Shown here: in pieces, positions 47,472 through 56,441 of the stretch
Layout of the letters: every line of letters starts with the position of its first letter
How positions within the stretch are numbered: position 1 is the first letter of the stretch
NCBI GenBank assembly: GCA_020832185.1
Contig: JAFIFE010000025.1
Coordinates: 1-64,000 of the forward strand
Length of the DNA: 64,000 nucleotides
Source of the DNA: Alkalibacterium sp.
GTDB lineage: Bacteria > Bacillota > Bacilli > Lactobacillales > Carnobacteriaceae_A
Direction of reading: 5' to 3'
Made by a program: the position numbers and the translations under genes
The notes under the pieces: model-generated
Database searches by the model: none
What the model was told of the DNA's origin: nothing
What the model saw: the letters and a program-made list of their open reading frames with translations, nothing else

Positions 47472-49001
47472 TTAATTAATTTCTGCCCAAGCTGCTTCGT
47501 ACTCTTCTACGATTTGTTGTCCGCCTGACTGGTACCATCGTTCAACTGCTGCTTCGAATCCATCTAAATCGATATCTCCTAAGATATACTGGTAAGTCGC
47601 ATCTTCAATAATCACGGATAATTCAGACCCTTGTGAAGTAAATGTTGTAGACTCTAAAGAATACGCAGGATTCAACACGGCAATTTCTTCATTTTCCAGA
47701 ATGAGATTATCTGAATAAAGTTTGAGTTCATCACCAGTTACTAAATCGTAACCAATTTCTTTTGGTCTTGAAGAAGCAAACGGTTGTACCTCCTGCTGCC
47801 ATAAATCTTCGTTGATTCTGTTAGACGTGTTGCCGTCCATTTCATGGTGAACCCCTTCAATACCAGAGGTCATCATAATGTACACTTCTTCGTCCATGAT
47901 ATCGTTTACAAATTGCAGGACATCTCTCAATTCATTTTCATCTGACACTTCACTCTTAGGAAATGCGAGAAGTCCGCCTACTCCATTGTTATCAGACCAG
48001 ATTGCATAGTCATCGCTGCCATCTTTATTGATTTTGTTTAGCTGAGAAAGCTCCATGTCATCAGTGATACCCTCCGACAATGTATAAAGATTGCGGGCAT
48101 CCATTAAGCCTCCGACATAAATACCGGCACGCCCTTGAGCAAAACCTTCCTGCTGATCTGTTTTGGCTGTGACAGCAAAATCCTGATTGATTAATCCGTT
48201 TGTATATAACTCTCTCATGTATTCCAGTGCTTCTACATATTCCGGAGTATCAAACTGAGGAGTAAACTCTCCACTTTCTTCTTTCCACTCATTTGGAACA
48301 CCATGATAAGTAGCTAATGTTTTAAATGACCCATATTTCAGGTCAGCACGATCCATAAATCCAGTTGTGTCGTTTTGGCCAGTCCCATTTGGATCATCTT
48401 CACTGAAAGCACGAGCGACTTCATATAATTCTTCTAATGTTTGAGGTTCTTCCATTCCAAGGTTATCCAGCCAGTCTTTTCGAAGGACTACACCATTACG
48501 TGCCAGCGGTTTCTGAAAAGGTATCCCATAAAGCACACCTTCTATTGAAGCTGAACGACGCGTATCTTCTGTAATTTGTGATAAGTTATCGAATTCGTCC
48601 AGGAAAGGTTCAACATCCCAGAACTGTCCAGCTTTCAAGGCATTACGTACTGATGAGTTGTCCAGTATTGTCAAAGTTACAATATCAGCCAAATTACCAG
48701 AAGCTAATGCTGTATTTAAACGCTCTTCCTTAGATGCATCAGGAATCCACTGAAATTCGAGTTCTGTATTTGTATACTCTTCAATAGCATTTGTGACTGT
48801 ATCTGTAGGTGGCGATGCTGTATGAAGCATATTCATCCAGGTAATTTGAGTCGGCTCGTTAGATTCTTCAGTAGTATCGTTGTTTGAATCATTATTATCT
48901 GTGTTTCCTGGTTCTGAACTTGCCTCTCCACTACCACACGCTGCTAATAATGCGCTCCCACATAATGTTAAAGCTGCAAATCGTTTCCATTTTTTGATCA
49001 T
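47472..49001 (-). CDS. ABC importer substrate-binding lipoprotein for pectic oligosaccharides
   Basis: A 509-residue lipoprotein with lipobox LLAACGSG (Cys at about 22), an Asn/Asp/Glu-rich linker and a family 1 solute-binding fold. Context (YesL, LplB permease, GH28/GH105) predicts uptake of oligogalacturonides or rhamnogalacturonan oligosaccharides. AAAGGAG lies 7 bases before the ATG. It is followed by a strong hairpin before GH105, the same arrangement as in the xyloglucan locus. Confidence 0.92.
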   Translation of the reverse strand: MIKKWKRFAALTLCGSALLAACGSGEASSEPGNTDNNDSNNDTTEESNEPTQITWMNMLHTASPPTDTVTNAIEEYTNTELEFQWIPDASKEERLNTALASGNLADIVTLTILDNSSVRNALKAGQFWDVEPFLDEFDNLSQITEDTRRSASIEGVLYGIPFQKPLARNGVVLRKDWLDNLGMEEPQTLEELYEVARAFSEDDPNGTGQNDTTGFMDRADLKYGSFKTLATYHGVPNEWKEESGEFTPQFDTPEYVEALEYMRELYTNGLINQDFAVTAKTDQQEGFAQGRAGIYVGGLMDARNLYTLSEGITDDMELSQLNKINKDGSDDYAIWSDNNGVGGLLAFPKSEVSDENELRDVLQFVNDIMDEEVYIMMTSGIEGVHHEMDGNTSNRINEDLWQQEVQPFASSRPKEIGYDLVTGDELKLYSDNLILENEEIAVLNPAYSLESTTFTSQGSELSVIIEDATYQYILGDIDLDGFEAAVERWYQSGGQQIVEEYEAAWAEIN

Positions 49002-49026
49002 TTTATTGCTCCTTTATCTGTTTTTT

Positions 49027-49653
49027 TTAATGGGTTAAATCCAATTGAGTTTGATTCACACTTTCTTTTTCTATACGACTAAAGACCATGAATGCATTTT
49101 TCATTACTATAAATATAAGAAAGCTGATGCCAAAAAAAGTTATCAGCGCTGGATATACACGAGCAATCGAAAAATAGACAAGGCCTACAATTACGAACAT
49201 TACTAAAGTGTATTGCAGGTATGAAAAACCGACCAGGAAAGAATACTTTATTTTTTCTCTAATTGACTTGAGGTCATAGTGAACTAGGATCGGGAAAATA
49301 TAAGCTGCTGAAATGATGTAAAAAAACAGCAGTATACCAAAGAATAGTTTAAATTCCCACCGGGTCATGTAGACATAATCGATAACAAGAATCATCCCCA
49401 CTACTCCATATAGCAAAATCAATAAAAGACTTTCTTTGAAATAAGCTTTGTAGTTCTTTATAAAGGACGATAACACGGGTAAATCATCATTTCCCCTAAA
49501 CCATTCTCTTATGATACTGAACACTGCTGCTGTAGAAGGTCCTATTCCAAAAATAACGAGCCCAAGGAGCGTTCCTAGAATCCAAAGGAGATTGAGATAA
49601 GAGAGTTTAAGAATACGAACAAGAATAGTATTCAGCCTTACAAAATTTACCAT
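49027..49653 (-). CDS. YesL family (DUF624) membrane protein
   Basis: A 208-residue membrane protein with about five predicted helices and the DUF624 motif (GLVIFGIGPSTAAVFSIIREWF). It lies between permease and binding-protein genes, like yesL in the rhamnogalacturonan cluster of Bacillus subtilis. Function unknown. GAAAGGA precedes the ATG. Confidence 0.87.
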   Translation of the reverse strand: MVNFVRLNTILVRILKLSYLNLLWILGTLLGLVIFGIGPSTAAVFSIIREWFRGNDDLPVLSSFIKNYKAYFKESLLLILLYGVVGMILVIDYVYMTRWEFKLFFGILLFFYIISAAYIFPILVHYDLKSIREKIKYSFLVGFSYLQYTLVMFVIVGLVYFSIARVYPALITFFGISFLIFIVMKNAFMVFSRIEKESVNQTQLDLTH

Positions 49654-49686
49654 ATGTTATCAGTCCTTTCTTTTAATCAAAATAGC

Positions 49687-50628
49687 TTAGTATACACCAT
49701 CTTCTCCCATTTTCTTAGCCAGTTTGTTTGTACCCCAAACTAGTACGAATCCTACTAATCCTTTAAACATGCCTACTGCTGTACTGAAACTCAGCTGGCC
49801 ATTTTGTAGACCTGCTGTATAGATATAGGTGTCAAATATCTCAGCAACTGAGCGATTCATTGAGTTGATCAATAAGTGAAGATGTTCGAACCCAAGATTT
49901 AAAACGTTACCAATTTTAAGGATCATTAATGTAATAATTGTCCCTCTAATGGCCGGAAGTGTGACGTGCCACATTTTTCTTAAGCGACCTGCTCCATCCA
50001 TATCAGCTGCTTCATATAACTGAGTATCTACACTGGTTATGGCCGCGAGATAAATAATTGTAGACCATCCTAATTCTTTCCAGATGACCTGAATGATATA
50101 AATTCTCGGTAACCATGTGGGTGAAGTTAGGAAACTTATCTTCTCTCCACCTAGATAGGCAATCAATTCGTTGATCAATCCACCATCGAGAGATAGTAGT
50201 ACAAACGATATCGATACAATAATAACCCACGACATAAAGTGAGGAATATAAATGATGGTTTGAATACTTGATTTAAATCGCTTATTCGCTACCTCATTTA
50301 ACATCAGTGATAAGATGATAGGCATCGGGAAAAATAAAAATATATTTAATCCGAATAGGTATAGTGTATTTCTTAATAACATAAAAAACACATCATCAGT
50401 AAACAGTCTTGAGAAATGCTTTAAACCTACCCAAGGACTCCCAAATATTCCTAAGAATGGCTGATAATCCTGAAAAGCAATAATCAAACCTCCCATTGGT
50501 AAATACTTGAATATAATAAAGTAAAGCAGTCCCGGAAAAATCATTGCGTACAGATACTTATGCTGCATCCAATCGTATGATTTCTTTTTTGTTAATTCAA
50601 TATTAGATTCTAAGGCTTGTTGTTCCAA
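49687..50628 (-). CDS. lplB: ABC importer permease, LplB type
   Basis: About 313 residues, six membrane helices. The EAA loop is QLYEAADMDGAGRLRKMWHV and the N-terminal family segment YLPMGGLIIAFQDYQP is present. The likely start is a TTG at 50628, 7 bases after AAGGAG; the 320-residue reading begins upstream of that site. Its partner permease is not next to it: it is 4.6 kb away on the other strand (55205-56101). No ATPase gene is present. Confidence 0.9.
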   Translation of the reverse strand: MEQQALESNIELTKKKSYDWMQHKYLYAMIFPGLLYFIIFKYLPMGGLIIAFQDYQPFLGIFGSPWVGLKHFSRLFTDDVFFMLLRNTLYLFGLNIFLFFPMPIILSLMLNEVANKRFKSSIQTIIYIPHFMSWVIIVSISFVLLSLDGGLINELIAYLGGEKISFLTSPTWLPRIYIIQVIWKELGWSTIIYLAAITSVDTQLYEAADMDGAGRLRKMWHVTLPAIRGTIITLMILKIGNVLNLGFEHLHLLINSMNRSVAEIFDTYIYTAGLQNGQLSFSTAVGMFKGLVGFVLVWGTNKLAKKMGEDGVY

Positions 50629-50714
50629 TAGAATACTCCTTTCTTTCAATCAGTATGACGACATTTTTGAAACAATAAAGGGTCGATCCAATCGGCTGAT
50701 CAAATCTGTATGTG

Positions 50715-50730
50715 TTTTACCAAAACAACT
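50715..50730 (+). promoter_or_regulatory. 16-bp element shared with the lplC upstream region
   Basis: TTTTACCAAAACAACT occurs here, about 87 bases upstream of lplB (inverted relative to it), and exactly again at 55155-55170 before lplC. A related ACCAAATAG...AACT follows 16 bases on. It is a candidate operator for the AraC-type regulator encoded between the two permeases. Confidence 0.55.
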
Positions 50731-50780
50731 TACAACCAAATAGTAACTGATGAAACAGGTAACTGATATAATCATTTGAT

Positions 50781-50794
50781 TGATACCGTTTACA
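50781..50794. promoter_or_regulatory. cre-like site upstream of lplB
   Basis: TGATACCGTTTACA fits the TGNNANCGNNNNCA cre pattern, about 150 bases upstream of lplB and about 210 bases upstream of the AraC gene. Confidence 0.5.
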
Positions 50795-50944
50795 AAACAG
50801 TTATTATAGCTCCAATCGTATCAATTGATTATATATATCCCTTGCATCTGACATGATGATTACTTGAAGCAATTAATTGAATGCTCACTTCTTAACAAAT
50901 TGTGAACGCACTTTAAAGTTTATGATTTAAATAATTTTTATTTC

Positions 50945-50973
50945 TTGTAAGCTCCGATTGTAAGCGTTATAAT
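50945..50973 (+). promoter_or_regulatory. Promoter of the AraC regulator gene, with cre-like overlap
   Basis: -35 TTGTAA (50945-50950), 17-base spacer, -10 TATAAT (50968-50973), 31 bases before the ATG. A cre-like TGTAAGCGTTATAA (50959-50972) overlaps the -10. Confidence 0.7.
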
Positions 50974-51003
50974 TTTTGTTGAATCCTGAAAGGAGTCCAC
51001 ACG

Positions 51004-53244
51004 ATGAAATCTAAAGGCAGTCTCTTCCAATCACTTTTCATCCTGCTATCACTATTGATGACAGGTATTATCCTTATATCTGTTTCGTCCTTTTATATAT
51101 CAATGCGCTCTAATATTGAAAACGATATGTTAGTCAATAGACGACATAATTTGGAACAGATGGCAAATTCTCTTGAAAGTGAATTGCAGAATATTGAATA
51201 TGCTTTTAATGCCTACAGCACCACCAGTTCATATCAGACAATTATTGAAAATCCGCTCAATGTTGATTCCTTTGACCAGTACAGAGAAATCACCTCCCAA
51301 CTCAATTACTTTTCAACACCAAACTTACATAATACAACGTACAGTCTTATAAGTTTGGAAGAAAATTGGGCAATTAGAGAAGGACGTCTGTCTCAGTTAT
51401 CAAACGACGAAGTGAACGCCGCTGTAGATTACTATATTAATGGTAATTCCTCCAGTTTGTATTGGGGGAAAAACGGAAGTGGAATGGCTGTTGTAACATT
51501 ATTGCCCACACACTCCAGAAGTAAAAACGGAATCGGTATCGCTAATGTTTCTTCTATTGATATCGACCAAATCGTAAATAGTCAGGAAATACATTTCCCC
51601 CTACTTGTACTAAATAAAGACGGCGAACTTCTTTATGATTCAAACTTCAAGGAGAATGCTTTAACCACAATGCTTCCTGATTTATCATTTAGTGAATTGA
51701 TAAGTAATGAAGAGGCGGAGAAAGGCATAGCCGTTGCAAATGAAGGAGAAGAATCATTTACTTTGCTGGCTAACGAGTCTTCATATAATAATCTGGTTTA
51801 TTTGACAGCTCTTTATGATTATGAACTCCAAGAAATCCTTTCTCCTACTCAAATGGGCTTTGGTATACTAAGTGGACTGCTCATTTTATTTTCAATCGGC
51901 TTTTCGTGGATAGCTGCTACCTATTTATCTCGTCCTTTAAGACAGTTAAAAGATGCTTTGAGACTGGATTCAGACAAGAGTTCAATAAATGATTTTGATT
52001 ATATCAAATCTTCATTTGATAATATACAAACCAAAAATGATACGCTTCAATTAGTGATCGATGTCGAAAAACCGGCACTAAAACGTCAATTTGTTTCAAA
52101 TGTCTTTCTTGGGAATAATACAATCGAAGACCTTGATGAAAAACAGCAGACTTATCATTTTCCATCTCCAAAAGACCCTGTTTATTATGTATTAATTACT
52201 CAACTAGATAGTCGCGTTGCTAAAGATGATACTGTCCGTTTATTCACTCTTTTGCATATTATAGAAGAAACGATTCCAGACGCACGTCAGTTCTCGCCAG
52301 TTGTGCTATCGGATGAGAGTGTAGGAACCATCCTGGTGTTTGATTCAGATACCTCCGACATTAAAAAGAAAGTAATTGAATATGGAGAAAATATTGTAGC
52401 ACTAGCTAAAACAGAAGTCGATTTGCTCGTAAGTGTAGGCATCAGCCCTTCTTACTCAGACTTCAATAGCTCAAGGTCTGCTTATAAAAAAGCTAAAACC
52501 ACACTTAACTATAAAATGCTCCTGGGTAATCAGTCCATTATCGCATACGAGGACATTCAGGAAATCACTACGGACTCAAAAGCTGGTCACTACTTTACTA
52601 ATCTAGAGGAACCGATATTCCAGTCCATTCAGTTAGGCAATATAGACGAAGCAAAAAGATATACGTATCCTTTCTTGGCTGCTTTATTTAAGAATAACCC
52701 TGATCCCTTATCTATAGAATTTGCTTTACTTCGATTCTTTATGAACCTTTCTAAATTGGATCAGTCACTTGAAACACACGTGATTGACCGCCCACTTATT
52801 GAGGGGTATTACAAGACAGTGTTATTCCACCGCAACCTGGTCGATATTGAAGAGACATTGGTTGAACAAATCATCGTTCCCATGAGTGAGCTGATCAAAT
52901 TACGCACGACTGAACAGTTCAAGCAGGTTTCTGACCGTATAAAGGCTAAAATACATGAAGAGTTCGAAGAGGATATTTCTCTGGATACAATCAGTGAAGA
53001 TCTGAATTATAATCCAAACTATTTAAGCAGTATCTTCAAGAAAGAAACTGGGGTTACATTCAGTGACTATCTCATCGACTTTCGCTTGAAAAAGGCCAAA
53101 GAATGGCTTGTTAAAACTGACTTGACTGTGAGAGAGATTGCTGAAAAGCTTAAGTATGGTAATTCTCAAAACTTTATCCGGTCATTTAAAAAACGCGAAT
53201 CTCTTACTCCTGGACAGTACCGAAAACAGCACGCTTTGAGCTAA
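51004..53244 (+). CDS. Membrane-anchored AraC family transcriptional regulator
   Basis: A 746-residue one-component regulator. Membrane segments at about 12-32 and 284-307 enclose an extracytoplasmic sensor of about 250 residues. A long cytoplasmic linker is followed by a C-terminal AraC double helix-turn-helix (about 645-746), ending LTPGQYRKQH. This layout matches YesS/YtdP regulators that sense pectic sugars. It lies between the two permease transcription units and probably activates both. AAGGAG lies 8 bases before the ATG. It is monocistronic with a terminator at 53281-53327. Confidence 0.92.
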   Translation: MKSKGSLFQSLFILLSLLMTGIILISVSSFYISMRSNIENDMLVNRRHNLEQMANSLESELQNIEYAFNAYSTTSSYQTIIENPLNVDSFDQYREITSQLNYFSTPNLHNTTYSLISLEENWAIREGRLSQLSNDEVNAAVDYYINGNSSSLYWGKNGSGMAVVTLLPTHSRSKNGIGIANVSSIDIDQIVNSQEIHFPLLVLNKDGELLYDSNFKENALTTMLPDLSFSELISNEEAEKGIAVANEGEESFTLLANESSYNNLVYLTALYDYELQEILSPTQMGFGILSGLLILFSIGFSWIAATYLSRPLRQLKDALRLDSDKSSINDFDYIKSSFDNIQTKNDTLQLVIDVEKPALKRQFVSNVFLGNNTIEDLDEKQQTYHFPSPKDPVYYVLITQLDSRVAKDDTVRLFTLLHIIEETIPDARQFSPVVLSDESVGTILVFDSDTSDIKKKVIEYGENIVALAKTEVDLLVSVGISPSYSDFNSSRSAYKKAKTTLNYKMLLGNQSIIAYEDIQEITTDSKAGHYFTNLEEPIFQSIQLGNIDEAKRYTYPFLAALFKNNPDPLSIEFALLRFFMNLSKLDQSLETHVIDRPLIEGYYKTVLFHRNLVDIEETLVEQIIVPMSELIKLRTTEQFKQVSDRIKAKIHEEFEEDISLDTISEDLNYNPNYLSSIFKKETGVTFSDYLIDFRLKKAKEWLVKTDLTVREIAEKLKYGNSQNFIRSFKKRESLTPGQYRKQHALS

Positions 53245-53280
53245 ATAGTCCTGGTAATACGAACTAGACTGTAGAAACGT

Positions 53281-53327
53281 AAAAAGGTGAGCGACTCATT
53301 CATAAGAGTCACTCACCTTTTATTTTT
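53281..53327. terminator. Bidirectional terminator between the AraC gene and the isomerase gene
   Basis: A 16-bp stem with one mismatch (AAAAGGTGAG(C/T)GACTC) and a T run on the plus strand, A run on the other. It serves both converging genes. Confidence 0.85.
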
Positions 53328-53334
53328 ATCACGT

Positions 53335-54177
53335 TTATACTTTAGCGTAAACATCTTTTAAGAGTTGAATACTTTCCTTCAATTCTGGTTCTCTTGTGGC
53401 CTCCAGAGAGACATAAAGAAGCGGTTTTTTATACTTAACATACTTTAGTAACTGATCATATACCATTTCTCCGTGTCCAACAGGGACTATTTTGACAGCC
53501 CCGTCTTCAATAATATAATCTTTGATGTGCATTGCAATAATGTGTTGATCTAATAAATCCAATGCTTCTTCGATAACCTCCGCTTGCCTGGCATGATTCT
53601 CCGGTCTCATTAGATTAGCAGCATCAAGAATGATTTTGAGATTGTCTGATTGTACCTCATCTACCAGACGTTTGGCTAACTGTGCTGTATGCAGTGGATG
53701 ATTGATCCCCGCTTCAATCGCTACAGTAGTTCCAAACAACTCAGCTGATTTGACCATGTCTTTAACCGATTTTACCACTTCCAAAAAGGCTTCCTCTTTA
53801 AAATTATCTGTTGTATACCCTTTTTTTACACTACCGGTTTCTGTTCCTACCATGCTGGCATTGAAGTCTCCTGACAGACTCAGGTGCTTTGTAAAATCTG
53901 ACAGTGCCTGTTTTCTGCTGATACTATCAGAATCGACTATATTAACGTAACACCCTAATATAGAGATTTTTATGCCTTCCTGATTGAACCGATTACTAAA
54001 AAAAGAGGCTGTTCCAGGAGTCAATTTATCGTAAGAATCAATAATATTCGGGAATGATTTTTTAATGGCAAACTGAACATGTGTCAGCCCATAGTGTTTC
54101 AGTTTGCTAACGAGAGTCTCTAGATCAGCAGGCCCTAGGTCATGCGCTCTAATGCCTAAATTTAATGGGGTAATCAT
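53335..54177 (-). CDS. Sugar phosphate isomerase/epimerase-like TIM-barrel protein
   Basis: A 280-residue xylose-isomerase-like barrel. Likely metal ligands are Glu in VAIEAGINH, Asp in IILDAANLM, His in IAMHIKDY and Glu in VSLEATRE. Substrate unknown; in context it may act on a monosaccharide from pectin (rhamnose, galacturonate or a ketose). The start overlaps the acetylesterase stop by ATGA, showing co-transcription. Confidence 0.82.
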   Translation of the reverse strand: MITPLNLGIRAHDLGPADLETLVSKLKHYGLTHVQFAIKKSFPNIIDSYDKLTPGTASFFSNRFNQEGIKISILGCYVNIVDSDSISRKQALSDFTKHLSLSGDFNASMVGTETGSVKKGYTTDNFKEEAFLEVVKSVKDMVKSAELFGTTVAIEAGINHPLHTAQLAKRLVDEVQSDNLKIILDAANLMRPENHARQAEVIEEALDLLDQHIIAMHIKDYIIEDGAVKIVPVGHGEMVYDQLLKYVKYKKPLLYVSLEATREPELKESIQLLKDVYAKV

Positions 54178-54887
54178 TTGTACACATCCTTTTTTGACAT
54201 TACATTTTTTCTTTCTCTAAGTTCACTGATTTGATTCATGATTTCTTTAGCTGTTAACTCCGCAATAATTTTTGCACCTTCGATTGAAAAATGAGTATTA
54301 TCCACTAATCCATCTGGATAATTTGAACACTCCCCCGGTTTCAAATGTAGAAATAACTGTTTTGACTGTTCATCACCTTGTCGATCTATATACGATGAAG
54401 TCAGGCTGTACATATCAATCAATACGACTTCTTTCTCGTGAGCCGTTTCTCTCATTGCATCAGGATAGTCACCGAGTGTATGTTTGCTTAACGATCCGCC
54501 GATAAACTGTCTTCTAGTGACGGACGTTAACAATACGGGATTGGCCTGTCTGGCTTTCGTTTCTTTAATATAATAGCTTAAGTTCTTTTTGTATTCATCA
54601 AACGGGTCTGTATACCGTTTTGGATCATCACTCTTCTGATCATTATGTCCAAACTGTATCAGCACATAATCACCCGGCGTGATTTTAGACAGAATCTCAT
54701 CAAACCGCTTCTGTTCTTTAAAAGATTTCGTACTCCTTCCGTTTTTCGCGTGATTGTGTACGATTACAGAATTATTGAAATAAGCTCCAATATGCTCTCC
54801 CCATCCGCTCATCGGCTTTTCTTCCTGCAATTTTTCAGCTGCAGTAGAATCTCCCGCAATATATATATTGATCAAGTGTTTACTCAT
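54174..54887 (-). CDS. rhgT: Rhamnogalacturonan acetylesterase (SGNH/CE12), cytoplasmic
   Basis: A 237-residue SGNH hydrolase. Block I YIAGDSTAAE has the nucleophile Ser, then KNGRS, QFGHNDQK and the C-terminal DNTHFS with catalytic Asp and His. It removes acetyl groups from rhamnogalacturonan-type oligosaccharides and, like others here, has no signal peptide. Divergent from lplC with a 317-bp shared upstream region. Confidence 0.9.
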   Translation of the reverse strand: MSKHLINIYIAGDSTAAEKLQEEKPMSGWGEHIGAYFNNSVIVHNHAKNGRSTKSFKEQKRFDEILSKITPGDYVLIQFGHNDQKSDDPKRYTDPFDEYKKNLSYYIKETKARQANPVLLTSVTRRQFIGGSLSKHTLGDYPDAMRETAHEKEVVLIDMYSLTSSYIDRQGDEQSKQLFLHLKPGECSNYPDGLVDNTHFSIEGAKIIAELTAKEIMNQISELRERKNVMSKKDVYK

Positions 54888-54977
54888 TATATAATCTCCT
54901 TACTTCATTTGCTTAATCATAGTCAACAAGAAATAGTCAGTAAATAATCATTTTAGTATGTTAACAAATCAATGATA

Positions 54978-54991
54978 TGTAAGCGTTTTTA
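54978..54991. promoter_or_regulatory. cre-like site between rhgT and lplC
   Basis: TGTAAGCGTTTTTA differs from the cre pattern only at the last CA (TA here). It shares TGTAAGCGTT with the site at the AraC promoter. It lies in the 317-bp divergent region. Confidence 0.45.
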
Positions 54992-55136
54992 AGCCGTTTT
55001 ACTTCTATTACTGGTTTAATGATTATGGTGCATGCTTCCCTCTTTTAAACTGTAGCGATAAGATTTTATTTATAAATACAACCACCAAAAGAAAAGATTA
55101 TATACGATATACCTCTTTCTTGATATAGTTCAAACA

Positions 55137-55170
55137 TACCAAACAACTTGACTTTTTTACCAAAACAACT
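55137..55170 (+). promoter_or_regulatory. Paired ACCAAA(A)CAACT repeats upstream of lplC
   Basis: Two direct copies, ACCAAACAACT at 55137-55147 and ACCAAAACAACT at 55159-55170, are 22 bases apart, about two helical turns, as expected for AraC-type dimers. The second is inside the 16-bp element identical to that before lplB. The pair ends about 34 bases before the ATG. Confidence 0.55.
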
Positions 55171-55204
55171 ACAAGAGAATACCTTATATTATAGGAGGAT
55201 TACA

Positions 55205-56101
55205 ATGGCACAGGTCACACCAGCTATATCAAAACGTAAGGAGTCACTCGGTTCTAAAGTATTTAATGTGGCTAATACGGGTATACTACTCATAGTCGCA
55301 CTGCTTTGTTTATTACCATTTGTCAATATTATTGCTAGTTCATTTGCATCAACACAGGAAATTGTTTCAAGTCCTTTTATCATTTTTCCGAGAACATTTT
55401 CACTTGATGCCTACAGATATATCTTATCAACCCCTACTATTTTCCGTTCATTATGGGTAACCATTTTCGTTACTGTTGCTGGAACTATTACAAGCATGAT
55501 CCTGACATCAATGATGGCTTATGGATTATCTCGTCCTTACCTTCCAGGACGTCGAGCCATGAACTTTATGGTAGTGTTTACTATGCTCTTTAGTGGAGGA
55601 ATGATTCCTACTTTCTTAGTGGTGAATAGTCTTGGACTCATCGATTCTCTATGGTCAATGATTCTACCCATAGCAGTTAATGCCTTCAATATGATTATCA
55701 TGCGGAACTTTTTCCAGGCCTTACCTATGAGCTTGGAAGAATCCGCTAAAATGGATGGAGCAAGTGACTTCTTGATATTCAGAAAAATAATGCTGCCGCT
55801 GGCTATGCCTTCCGTCGCTACTATCTCATTATTTTATGCAGTCGCTTACTGGAACACGTATATGAATGCAATCTTGTATATTAATGATTCTGCTAAATGG
55901 CCCATACAGATTCTGCTTCGCCAAATTGTTATTGTATCAAGTGGGATGCAGGGCGAAGGAATGGCAGTTGACGTTATTCCACCAGCACAGAGCGTGAAAA
56001 TGGCTGTTATTGTTGTAGCAACCGTTCCTATGCTTCTAGTCTATCCCTTTGTTCAGAAGTACTTTGTAAAAGGTGCTTTAGTTGGATCAGTTAAAGGATA
56101 G
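55205..56101 (+). CDS. lplC: ABC importer permease, LplC/YtcP type
   Basis: About 298 residues with six membrane helices. EAA loop reads MSLEESAKMDGASDFLIFRKI and the family C-terminus is VYPFVQKYFVKGALVGSVKG. It should pair with the LplB permease at 49687-50628, from which it is separated by five features and a strand change. The start at 55205 has AGGAGG 6 bases upstream; a longer reading adds 19 unlikely residues. Followed by a 76-codon gene in the same unit. Confidence 0.93.
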   Translation: MAQVTPAISKRKESLGSKVFNVANTGILLIVALLCLLPFVNIIASSFASTQEIVSSPFIIFPRTFSLDAYRYILSTPTIFRSLWVTIFVTVAGTITSMILTSMMAYGLSRPYLPGRRAMNFMVVFTMLFSGGMIPTFLVVNSLGLIDSLWSMILPIAVNAFNMIIMRNFFQALPMSLEESAKMDGASDFLIFRKIMLPLAMPSVATISLFYAVAYWNTYMNAILYINDSAKWPIQILLRQIVIVSSGMQGEGMAVDVIPPAQSVKMAVIVVATVPMLLVYPFVQKYFVKGALVGSVKG

Positions 56102-56149
56102 TTTCAGATACATTTTAGTTATGAAACAACAATCGGAGGATGAGTGAAC

Positions 56150-56377
56150 ATGCCAGATGATAAAGATTTAATTCCTAACGAAGAAGTCACTAGTATGACT
56201 GAAAGTGGCCCAAATACTCCAGTAGAAATAGCAAGCAGTAAAGCTCTTCATGATCAGAAGGTAAAAAAAGATTCACTCTTGGTCAATGAACGCGAAGAAG
56301 AATCAAATGAAGAAGATTTTGTTAAGTTCAATATCGATGCCATAGACGACACTGATCGTCCAAAAAAAAGGAGTTAA
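56150..56377 (+). CDS. Small acidic protein of unknown function, co-transcribed with lplC
   Basis: About 75 residues, highly charged and hydrophilic (many Asp, Glu, Lys) with no hydrophobic core, so likely disordered and cytoplasmic. No family recognised. The start at 56150 has GGAGG 10 bases upstream; it lies 48 bp after the lplC stop and before a strong terminator. Codon use is like its neighbours. Confidence 0.6.
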   Translation: MPDDKDLIPNEEVTSMTESGPNTPVEIASSKALHDQKVKKDSLLVNEREEESNEEDFVKFNIDAIDDTDRPKKRS

Positions 56378-56410
56378 CTTAAGAAGTTCTCTAAAAAAAT
56401 CAGCTTTTTT

Positions 56411-56440
56411 ACAGAGTAGTTTATTCTACTCTGTTTTTTC
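56411..56440 (+). terminator. Terminator of the lplC operon
   Basis: ACAGAGTAG / CTACTCTGT 9-bp stem with a 6-base loop, followed by TTTTTT. Confidence 0.9.
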
Positions 56441-56441
56441 A

